Assembly (NCBI GenBank): GCA_027487775.1
Contig: JAIYCY010000023.1
Location: 62,001-126,000, forward strand
Length of the DNA stretch: 64,000 bases
Source of the DNA: Planctomycetaceae bacterium
GTDB lineage: Bacteria; Planctomycetota; Phycisphaerae; Tepidisphaerales; Tepidisphaeraceae
Reading direction: 5' to 3'
Positions 54,014-61,184 of the stretch are shown piece after piece. Position 1 is the stretch's first letter. Every line of letters begins with the position of its first letter. The notes under the pieces were generated by a model. It saw nothing but the letters and a program-made list of their open reading frames with translations. It had not been told where the DNA came from and did not search any database. The position numbers and the translations under genes are program-made.

Positions 54014-54283
54014 ATGGCTTCATTAAACATTTCCATGCCGGACGAACTGCGTGAATTCGTGGAGAAGCGGACCAAAGAGAGCCACTTCGCCACGCCGACG
54101 GAGTACATCCGTGCCTTGGTGCGTGAGGACCAGAAGCGTGCCGAGCAGGACAAGCTCGAACGACTTCTCCTGGACGGCCTGGACAGCGGCAAGCCCATCT
54201 CGGTGAAGGACCTCGACGGCTATTTCAAACAGAAAAAGGACGCCCTGCTGGCCCGCACGAAGTCAAAGGCGACCCGGAAATGA
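54014..54283 (+). CDS. ParD/CopG-type antitoxin
   Basis: An 89-aa protein with the ribbon-helix-helix N-terminus LNISMPDELREFVEKR ... TPTEYIRALVRED of ParD-like antitoxins. The C-terminal charged helix (about residues 50-85) would bind the toxin. Its stop overlaps the toxin start (ATGA, 54280-54283), the usual translational coupling. Expected to bind the inverted repeat upstream. Confidence 0.92.
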   Translation: MASLNISMPDELREFVEKRTKESHFATPTEYIRALVREDQKRAEQDKLERLLLDGLDSGKPISVKDLDGYFKQKKDALLARTKSKATRK

Positions 54284-54606
54284 CCTTCGGCCTGCGAATC
54301 CTTCCCGTCGCCGATGCCGACGTTGATGACCTGGCGGCCTACATCGCTGAAGACAGCATCGAACAGGCATTGCGGTTTTTCGATGCCGTGCAAGCCACCC
54401 TTGGATTGATTCTGGAGGCACCCAAGCGATGGCCGCTCTATGGGTTCACAAACACAAGACTGCGTGACCTGCGAAAACGGTCTGTGCTGGACTTCCCCAA
54501 TCACTTGGTGTTTTACCGAGTCGATGTCGACATGGTGGAGGTCGTCCGCGTCTTGCACGGCGCGCGTGACCTGCCTGCGGTTTTTGCCGACATGCCAGGA
54601 GACTGA
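54280..54606 (+). CDS. ParE/RelE-superfamily toxin
   Basis: A 108-aa toxin. ADADVDDLAAYIAEDSIEQALRFFDAV (helical hairpin) and the strand set LRKRSVLDFPNHLVFYRVD, VEVVRVLHGARDLPAVF match ParE. ParE toxins poison gyrase, while RelE relatives cleave mRNA; the ParD-type antitoxin favours ParE. The C-terminal motif VLHGARD is typical. Confidence 0.92.
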   Translation: MTFGLRILPVADADVDDLAAYIAEDSIEQALRFFDAVQATLGLILEAPKRWPLYGFTNTRLRDLRKRSVLDFPNHLVFYRVDVDMVEVVRVLHGARDLPAVFADMPGD

Positions 54607-55359
54607 CCGGGCGGCCGATACTTTGAGCTAAAGCACGGCATGGCGGGCGATAAAATAAGCATCGAAACTGCCGGCCAAAACGGCCCGGGTCGGTGACTTG
54701 CCCAACAGAGTCGGCCCCCACCAGCAGGGAACGACCACAAGTTGCCCCCCTTCTTGCCGCACTGAAGAAAAGTCTGCGTTCGTGCGGCGGCGAGGTGTCC
54801 AGCCGACGCTGGGGCAAGAAGATGAGAAGGGGTTTGATTCAGCCCACGGGGCGGCCTTTACGCTTTGCAGTGAGCCAAAAAAAATGCCGACCGGATGAAG
54901 TGGAGGGGGGGGCCACTTCGGGGATTCCGGTCGACATCAAAGAGGATATCGCAATCGTCGCCGATGTCACACAAATTTCCGATGACCGCGACAGCCTGGC
55001 CGGATTTGAGTAGCCCTGGCACCAGTGGCATTCTGGCTGGGTCGGGCCGTAAGGCCTGTTGTTGTCACATCCAGCACAATCTGGGTCGGCGTCAACGAGA
55101 CTTGAACACCTGCACGTGGAGTACCGTGCCTACCAAGCATGGGAAAGCCGATGGACGCGAGGGGTTTCCCTTCGCATACCGCCATCACGCAGGTGTCACA
55201 CGTAGAGCTGGATGCCAGTCATCCTGGCCCGTCCAGTTCGAGAGAGGCTCGTCGGCCTAAACCTTGGTCACCAACCAAGCCAATTCCGACGTTCTATCTC
55301 ATTGGTTTAGTTTCCCCACATCGCGGGCCAATCCGCCGCGTTGAAACGGGGCGACCGAG
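54607..55359. other. 750-bp region without a convincing gene
   Basis: Short open frames occur on both strands but none has a ribosome site, a recognised family or good codon pattern. A run of eight G residues lies near 54905. The sequence from about 55300 already shows short hairpins and may be the start of the structured RNA. Decayed mobile DNA is a possibility. Confidence 0.45.
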
Positions 55360-56604
55360 AAAGACTCGCCATCGTTGGCGAGCCGTAAACATCGAAGCGG
55401 GTGGGGTTGCAGTGATGCAGCCGAATCCCGCCCACGGGGCGAGGTCCGCTATTGCGGATCGCGATGACGTGGGGTGACCGGGGAGCCGGCGTGCAGTGAT
55501 GCACGTCGCCGGGTCGAAAGTGAGGGCTTGGCCTTCACGAGAATCGACCCGGTGTTCCGCCGACAAAAGCGGACAGTGAAAAGCTCAACCGGTAACCGCC
55601 CGAGAGAAGCCGCGTGCTTCAAGGGCGTTCACCACAGTATGGCAAGGGACGGAGCCGAATCGGGATTGGAGTGACATGAGCGACGTGTGTCTCCGCGTGT
55701 GTTAACAGCGGACGACCCACAAGGGGTAAGGCTAGCTTCTCTTTTCGTAGCCTGAAACCGATAGTGCCACCGGGCATTTTCGTGAACTCCGAAAACGGCG
55801 AGAGCCGCGAGTACGAACGCTCGTCTCCGGCCCCCTCGGGGGCATGTACCGACGTCTGTTGCCAAGTGTCAAAACGACACACTCAGCGATGTTTACTAAT
55901 CGGGTAAAGCGTAGAGCTTCCGGACTGGTAATCCGGTGCGTGACATTTCGGTCACGTGTTTCAAACGCTCGACGCTGACAAGAGTGTCGCAAGAGCCAAA
56001 GGCTCAGGGGTCACAGACCCCGGTAGAACGGTCGAGAGACCGCCGAACAATGGCAAGGCAGTCATTGACGGTCTGCGAAGTAACGGGTGGTGCCGACTTC
56101 GATGCAGGAACGAAAGCGACGACGTGTTTCTTCAAGTCTCGTGATTGATGCGCTGCAAGGCGAGAGCGGGGTATACGACCCCGTCTCTTGGCTGGCAGCA
56201 TTCCGAGGGGAAGACCTTCAGCGGTCAAAGCGGAAGAGTCCGAGAGGACGATTGCGCTTTGATGGCGGAAATTGACGACACACCCGCGAGGTGTGTCCAG
56301 GGTTTTCCTCGTGGGTAGCAGCGGTTGTGCGCGCTACCTGTATGAAGTCAACGCTGCGGTGCAGTCGGAAAAGGGCAATGCGCAGGCCAATCTGGGCTTG
56401 CCATTGCTCGCTGCACCGCAGCGTGGGCGTGAAGCGGGCGCTTCACGCGTGCGGGTCTGCAAGCTCAGGCGCGAGCCTGAACGGAGGTTTCCATTCGAAG
56501 GTTCTGACGAACGGCTTTTCGGGAGATTTGTGCCGCCAACGCGAAAACAAACTCCCACCCTTCGACGAGTCGTCGAGGCGGAGTGGCATGAAGTCGTGGG
56601 AGTG
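55360..56604 (+). ncRNA. Putative giant structured RNA preceding a 251-aa protein
   Basis: About 1.2 kb with a dense run of perfect stems. Examples: 55365-55382, 55405-55422 (GTGA loop), 55444-55459, 55490-55505 (GTGA loop), 55509-55552 enclosing 55520-55538, 55729-55753, 55777-55795, 55830-55843, 55866-55880, 55993-56005, 56007-56021, 56029-56042 (GAGA loop), 56161-56187, 56225-56262 enclosing a GAGA-loop stem at 56238-56249, and 56277-56297 (8 bp). Further ones are 56351-56364 with 56411-56424 (14 bp), 56427-56448 (9 bp), 56465-56480 (GCGA loop) and 56521-56556. Five GNRA loops cap perfect stems. The strand is inferred from the GNRA loops and the downstream gene. No reverse transcriptase or HNH gene accompanies it. 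Family unknown to me. Confidence 0.55.
55884..55977 (+). other. tRNA-Thr(GGT)-like fold inside the structured RNA
   Basis: CAGCG (55884-55888) and CGCTG (55973-55977) form an acceptor-like stem. TTTAC/GTAAA (55892-55896/55904-55908) with a GG-containing loop mimics the D arm. CCGGA-CTGGTAA-TCCGG (55920-55936) is a textbook anticodon arm reading GGT. CGTGAC/GTCACG (55939-55944/55951-55956) looks like a long variable arm, and TTTCAAA a T loop. An extra hairpin (55907-55919) and the weak T stem argue against a working tRNA. Confidence 0.4.
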
Positions 56605-56610
56605 ATGGTG

Positions 56611-57366
56611 ATGGGCGTTGATGTCGGAGTGGGTGTCGAGAGAATGGTGGGAACAGCGAGCGACTTCAACCGGTTTACGGGCGAACAAGCGGGCCGGCAT
56701 CGAAGCCCGGCGGTCGCGAGCGTCGAGGCGTTCGTGCAATACCTCGCGAGCAACCTGATTCGTCACGGCTACTGGTATCACTTCGTCGGCCACGTCCCGC
56801 CGCACAAAGACCCAGCCGCGGTCGACAGAAAGCTCGCCGAGCGATACCAAGCCAACCTCGACAAGTTCACGCGATCTCGACGGAAGAAAAAAGGCTTAGC
56901 CAACGTCGCCTATGTCCGACACGAGCGGACGTTTGTGCTGCTAACGACCGAAGGCGACCACGCCATCTTCGACGAGCACCCGATGCTCGACCTGCGTCGG
57001 CGACCCATTCGACTCTTTGGCTACAGCATCGGAGCGGGACGTGGCCACGACGGCAAATTTCACGCCAGCGTCCGCATCGGCGACGAGGCTTTCGCCAAGT
57101 TGGAAAGCTACTTCCTTGACATCGCCACCCATCGCTCGGCCCAGACCCTGGCCGATGAACTCAGAAAAATCCGCTTCGTCCCCTACGCCCGTGTCCGGCG
57201 GCAATTCCTGAAACTCCTCCGCCTGGTCAACGAACGGCGAGAGATGGCAGGATACGAACCCGTCCCGCTTTCGGCGTTGACGCTTCGCCGCAGCATCGTA
57301 ACGGTCTTCGAGCAGTGCCGAAAGCGGACAGACTTGGGTTCCGAAGCACAGCGAGGTCTGGGCTGA
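56611..57366 (+). CDS. Protein partner of the structured RNA (unknown family)
   Basis: A 251-aa protein. I choose the ATG at 56611, which has GGGAG 8 nt upstream; the same frame is open back to 56272 but those codons coincide with perfect RNA stems. Notable segments: SVEAFVQYLASNLIRHGYWYHFVGHVPPHKDP split around residue 60, a basic FTRSRRKKKGLANVAYVRH, VLLTTEGDHAIFDEHP, RRRPIRLFGYSIGAGRG, and a C-terminal helical VRRQFLKLLRLVNERREMAGYEPVPLSALTLRRSIVTVFEQ. There are several histidines, a basic patch and no transmembrane segment. I have the impression that similar proteins recur in planctomycete genomes but cannot name the family. An RNA-binding or nuclease role is conjecture. Confidence 0.75.
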   Translation: MGVDVGVGVERMVGTASDFNRFTGEQAGRHRSPAVASVEAFVQYLASNLIRHGYWYHFVGHVPPHKDPAAVDRKLAERYQANLDKFTRSRRKKKGLANVAYVRHERTFVLLTTEGDHAIFDEHPMLDLRRRPIRLFGYSIGAGRGHDGKFHASVRIGDEAFAKLESYFLDIATHRSAQTLADELRKIRFVPYARVRRQFLKLLRLVNERREMAGYEPVPLSALTLRRSIVTVFEQCRKRTDLGSEAQRGLG

Positions 57367-57562
57367 ACGGGATTGCTCCGCATCAAATGGTGGCATCGGG
57401 CAGCAGTTATCGCCCTTGTTAAGGACTGGTCTGGCGGCCGGTTTTCCATCGGGCCGTTGTCAGATGGCCGTCGATGGCTTAGCATGGCACTCAAGTCGAC
57501 ATGAAACTTTGTCGATGTCTCCGGGTGTATTAGATGATGCCTGCAAAGTAATCCGTCCACTT

Positions 57563-57988
57563 ATGATGCCGCGAGCCACATCCATCCTTCTGACCACCGT
57601 GCTGATACTCAGCCAGCTTTTTGCTGTAGTCGGGGTGGCTTATGGTTCGGCATGGTGCCATCACCCAGACGGTGAAGTAGTTGTAGAAACGGCCACAGAG
57701 AGAGCGGAATGCCATGCCGCTCAAACGGAGCCATCGGGCACAGACTCTTCAAAATCCTGCGTCGATGTCCCTGTAGATGACGGGGTGTCATCCCAGCCGT
57801 CCCGCTCCGATTTATCCCGCGAATTATCAGCGCTTCAGGCCTCTTTGTTAGTCTCGACGCTGCCCACCTTTGGTATTGATTACCACCTCATTGCATCAAA
57901 GTCGGTCATTCGACCGCTTTCTGATGAAGATAATCCGTCGCGCGAGGTCGTTCTCGACTCGCTCTCGACGGTGATCATCCTGACCTGA
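57563..57988 (+). CDS. Secreted Cys/His-containing protein heading the metal-efflux operon
   Basis: A 141-aa protein with a signal peptide (about residues 6-27, YGSA). The mature part has WCHHPDGEVV, AECHAA and KSCVDV: three cysteines and three histidines in the first ~60 residues, which could bind a metal ion. Located 107 bp before czcC in the same orientation. The start may be either of two adjacent ATGs (57563, 57566). Family not recognised; a periplasmic metal sensor or chaperone is inference from context. Confidence 0.6.
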   Translation: MMPRATSILLTTVLILSQLFAVVGVAYGSAWCHHPDGEVVVETATERAECHAAQTEPSGTDSSKSCVDVPVDDGVSSQPSRSDLSRELSALQASLLVSTLPTFGIDYHLIASKSVIRPLSDEDNPSREVVLDSLSTVIILT

Positions 57989-58095
57989 ACAACTTGGCTC
58001 CTCAGGCGTCGATGGACGTTCTGATCTGTGCGGTCTTGGCACGTTTGCGTGCTTTGGCCCAGGGCTTTCGTTGTTTGGTTCATGGAGATATTTCG

Positions 58096-59469
58096 ATGAA
58101 AACTTGGATTGCAGGGGCGACAACGATTGCCCTGGCGGCACTGACGGGCTGTTCAACCATGCCGGTCATTGATTCGCCCAAAGAGGCCGCGGAGATCACC
58201 GCCGTTGGCGACCCGTTCGTCTTTAAGGTGGAAGGTGAGCCGCTGGACGTCGAGGCAAAGCCTGATGGCGTCCTGACCGCGAGCGAAGCCGTCAAGCGGT
58301 GCCTTGCTCACAGTGCCTCGATTCAGCAGGCACTAGCCCGCGTCAGGATTGCCCAGGCGGAAGCCGGTCAGACCCGGCTATTGCCGAACCCCGTTCTTTC
58401 GCTATCGCTGCGATTCCCCGAGGCGGGCAAGACGATCATCGATGCGGGGCTGACGGCTGAACTGCTTTCGCTCTTCCAGCGTCCTGGGCGGATCGACGCG
58501 GCAGACAATCGACTGCGGGCAGCCGCATCCGAACTGCTGGTCGTTGTGCTCGATGAGCTTTCGACCGTCGAAGAGCAGTATGCAACCGTTCAGTCGTTGG
58601 ACGCGGAGCAGGTGGTGCTCAATTCGCGTCGGGCATTGGTGGAACAACTCGCCGAGCTTGCACGCTCACGCCTGAGGGCGGGTGAAGGCTCGCAGCTCGA
58701 CGTGCTAACAGCCGAGAGCGAACTGGCGTCGCTTGATGCAGAGCTACGCGAGAAAAGTGCGGCCGGACGCGTTGCCCGAATCGGACTCGCAAGGCTCATC
58801 GGCACCCCCAGTTCGCATTTCACTTGGGTCTTGTCGCCCTGGGAGTCGCCGATCGTCGCCACCCGTACGGAATCGGAATGGGTAAGCACCGCATTGCAAC
58901 GTCGTCCGGAGATTCAGGCCGTGACGTGGGAACTGACCGCCCTGGGCGATGAAGTGCGGCTCACCAAGCTGTCTGCACTGGATGGCAGCGATGTCGGAGT
59001 CGCGGCAGAACGTGATGGTGGCTGGTCGGTCGGCCCCGCTGTCAACATCGGCCTCCCAGTCTTCGATTTTGGCCAAGGCAAGAAAGAGATCGCGGATGCC
59101 CGCCGAATCGAGATGCGTCACAAATTGACGGAGGTTCGTCGTCGCGTCGTCGAACAGACCCGCACGGCCTTGGAAGAATTGCGTTCCACGCAGGACACAC
59201 TTGCCGAAGTCCGAAAGACGCTTCTGCCCTTACAGGAAAAGCGGCTCTCTCAAGCTCGGTCGACCTATCGAGCCGGCATCGCAGACATCACCGCAGTGCG
59301 GCTTGCCGAGCAGGACTTGCAGGGTACCCGAGCGAAATTGATTGAGCTTGAACTTCGAGTGTCCCTCGCTCGGGTCAAACTAGAACGTGCAGTCGGGGGA
59401 CGGGGTGTCGCCACAGCCCCACAAGCCGCAAGCAGCACCCAACCCACAACCCAAGGAAACAAACAATGA
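58096..59469 (+). CDS. czcC: Outer-membrane efflux lipoprotein (CzcC/TolC family)
   Basis: A 457-aa outer-membrane channel subunit of a tripartite RND metal pump. GGAGA lies 7 nt before the ATG. The lipobox is ALTGCS (C about 18). Two OEP repeats follow: about residues 55-240 (EAVKRCLAHSASIQQALARVRIAQAEAGQTRLLPNP ... RSRLRAGEGSQLDVLTAESEL) and about 260-440 (RRPEIQAVTWELTALGDEVRL ... YRAGIADITAVRLAEQDL). Overlaps czcB by 4 nt (ATGA). Confidence 0.9.
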   Translation: MKTWIAGATTIALAALTGCSTMPVIDSPKEAAEITAVGDPFVFKVEGEPLDVEAKPDGVLTASEAVKRCLAHSASIQQALARVRIAQAEAGQTRLLPNPVLSLSLRFPEAGKTIIDAGLTAELLSLFQRPGRIDAADNRLRAAASELLVVVLDELSTVEEQYATVQSLDAEQVVLNSRRALVEQLAELARSRLRAGEGSQLDVLTAESELASLDAELREKSAAGRVARIGLARLIGTPSSHFTWVLSPWESPIVATRTESEWVSTALQRRPEIQAVTWELTALGDEVRLTKLSALDGSDVGVAAERDGGWSVGPAVNIGLPVFDFGQGKKEIADARRIEMRHKLTEVRRRVVEQTRTALEELRSTQDTLAEVRKTLLPLQEKRLSQARSTYRAGIADITAVRLAEQDLQGTRAKLIELELRVSLARVKLERAVGGRGVATAPQAASSTQPTTQGNKQ

Positions 59470-60773
59470 ATACACGAAAACTCTTACTTGTCGCGGTAAT
59501 CGCTTCGCTGTTCCTTCGAGTCGCCTACGCGGAGGACGGTCACGACCATGCCGAGAAGCCGGCTGCGGGGGCACAGGCGGTTGATGACCACGCCGCCGAT
59601 GCTCACGACGAGCATGATGATCACGGTCATGGTGCAACTGGCGGCGAGCACGTCGATGAAGTGAAGCTCACACCAGCCGCCATCCGCGACAACGGCATTC
59701 GCGTTGCCACGGCGACGACACAGCCCCTGGTCACCAGTCTCGTCGCACCCGCCCGCGTTTCCTTCAACCTAGACGCGATGGCTCACGTCGGGTCGGTTGT
59801 AAAGGGACGCGTGGTCGAACTGAAGGCTCGTGTTGGTGATTCGGTGAAGCGAGGCGACGAGCTTCTCGTCGTCGAGAGTCCTGAACTGGGTCAAGCTCAG
59901 AGCGAATACCTGCGACGTCGGCAAGCGGTCGTCGTCGCCGAACTCAACGTCGAGCCGACCAAGCAAGCCTACGAGCGAGCGAAGGGACTTTTCGAAGAAT
60001 CTCAGGGCATCTCTCTGGGTGAAGTGCAGAAGCGGGAAGCGGAGTACCGAGCGGCAACCGCCAACGTGCTGACTGCCAAAGCCGAGATGTCGGCGGCGGA
60101 GAACACGCTGCACCTGTTGGGCATCACTCAAGCCGATGTCGCGAAGCTCGCAGAAACGAGCGAGATCAACCCGCGTTTCTCGATTCGTGCCCCGATTTCT
60201 GGCCAGGTGGTCGAACGCGAAGTGACGCTTGGCGAACTTGTTTCGCCCGAGAAGGAGAAGCTTCTCGTGCTTGCCGACGTGTCCAATTACTGGGTGTTGG
60301 CAGACGTTCCCGAAGCACGGCTGAGTGAAGTGGGGGTAGGGTCTCGGGCCAGGATTGAAGTGACGGCACTTCGCAACGACTCGTTCGAGGGCACGGTCTC
60401 GCTCGTCTCGTCAACGGTCGACGCACAAACCCGTTCGGCACGTCTGCGAATCGAAGTATCCAATGGGCATACCTCGCTCAAGCCGGGGATGTTCGCCCGG
60501 GCAACCGTGTGGACGAATGCCGTGGACGGTGCCGAACCTGTACTAGCCATTCCCGATGAGTCCGTACAGACCGTGGAGGGAGCATCGAGCGTATTCGTGC
60601 CGGTGCCGGGCGAAGAGAACACGTTCAAACGCGTGGTGGTGAAGGTGGGCAAATCGGTCGGCGGCATGTTGCCCGTCTATGAGGGCCTTAAGCCGGGTGA
60701 TGAGTTGGTCGTCTCTGGCTCGTTCATCCTGAAAGCAGAACTTGGAAAGAGCGAGGCAAGCCATGAACACTAA
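59466..60773 (+). CDS. czcB: Periplasmic adaptor subunit of heavy-metal RND efflux (CzcB/CusB family)
   Basis: A 435-aa membrane-fusion protein. A signal peptide (about residues 1-20) is followed by a histidine/aspartate-rich stretch (GHDHAEKP ... HDEHDDHGHG, about 23-60) able to bind metal ions. The barrel-sandwich hybrid (VGSVVKGRVVELKARVGDSVKRGDELLVVESPEL) follows, then a coiled coil (about 140-210), beta-barrel (SIRAPISGQVVEREVTLGELV) and C-terminal domain. The gene start overlaps czcC and the stop overlaps the lipoprotein gene by 11 nt. Confidence 0.92.
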   Translation: MNTRKLLLVAVIASLFLRVAYAEDGHDHAEKPAAGAQAVDDHAADAHDEHDDHGHGATGGEHVDEVKLTPAAIRDNGIRVATATTQPLVTSLVAPARVSFNLDAMAHVGSVVKGRVVELKARVGDSVKRGDELLVVESPELGQAQSEYLRRRQAVVVAELNVEPTKQAYERAKGLFEESQGISLGEVQKREAEYRAATANVLTAKAEMSAAENTLHLLGITQADVAKLAETSEINPRFSIRAPISGQVVEREVTLGELVSPEKEKLLVLADVSNYWVLADVPEARLSEVGVGSRARIEVTALRNDSFEGTVSLVSSTVDAQTRSARLRIEVSNGHTSLKPGMFARATVWTNAVDGAEPVLAIPDESVQTVEGASSVFVPVPGEENTFKRVVVKVGKSVGGMLPVYEGLKPGDELVVSGSFILKAELGKSEASHEH

Positions 60774-61179
60774 GACACTAAACGGATTCTTTCTGATAAG
60801 CGTGCTGTTTCTCGCGTCATCCGGCTGCATCGCGGGACGGAAAGACCTCGCTCGAAGCGGCGAGGTCAAAGTAGTGACCGACAATTCCAGTCACACGGAA
60901 GTACTCACACCGTCGGTCTACGAAGAGGAAGGGATGCTGATTGTGAGCGGACAGGTAAGACGCTCGCCGATGACCACTGGCGAGATAAGGGGTCACGTTC
61001 ATATCGAGGAGTTGTCCGCCGATGGAAGCGTCGTTCGTGACTCGACGAAGTCGCTGGGGATGACGTCGCGAAGGGGGAAAACGCGAGTCGCGTCGTACAC
61101 GGCACGTCTTCCTTGGACGCTCTCACCCGGCTCGACCATTCGCGTGTCCCTTTCCGGCGATAAGCATTCAGCGGAGTAA
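60763..61179 (+). CDS. Small lipoprotein inside the czc operon
   Basis: A 138-aa protein whose start overlaps the czcB 3' end by 11 nt, with GAGG just upstream. The signal ends in a lipobox LASSGC (C21). The mature part is predicted beta-sandwich (VLTPSVYEEEGMLIVSGQVRR ... VHIEEL ... TIRVSLSG). I do not recognise the family. Its place between the adaptor and pump genes suggests an accessory role in efflux. Confidence 0.75.
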   Translation: MNTKTLNGFFLISVLFLASSGCIAGRKDLARSGEVKVVTDNSSHTEVLTPSVYEEEGMLIVSGQVRRSPMTTGEIRGHVHIEELSADGSVVRDSTKSLGMTSRRGKTRVASYTARLPWTLSPGSTIRVSLSGDKHSAE

Positions 61180-61184
61180 ACAAC

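Noticed and set aside
55294-55566. Small minus-strand frames at the left end of the structured RNA
   Set aside because: They coincide with perfect stems, lack ribosome sites and look like the spurious ORFs often called over structured RNA.
55360-56604. Group I or group II intron
   Set aside because: I found no clear domain V, no group I core strands and no reverse transcriptase or known homing-endonuclease motif. A covariance-model search could still overturn this.
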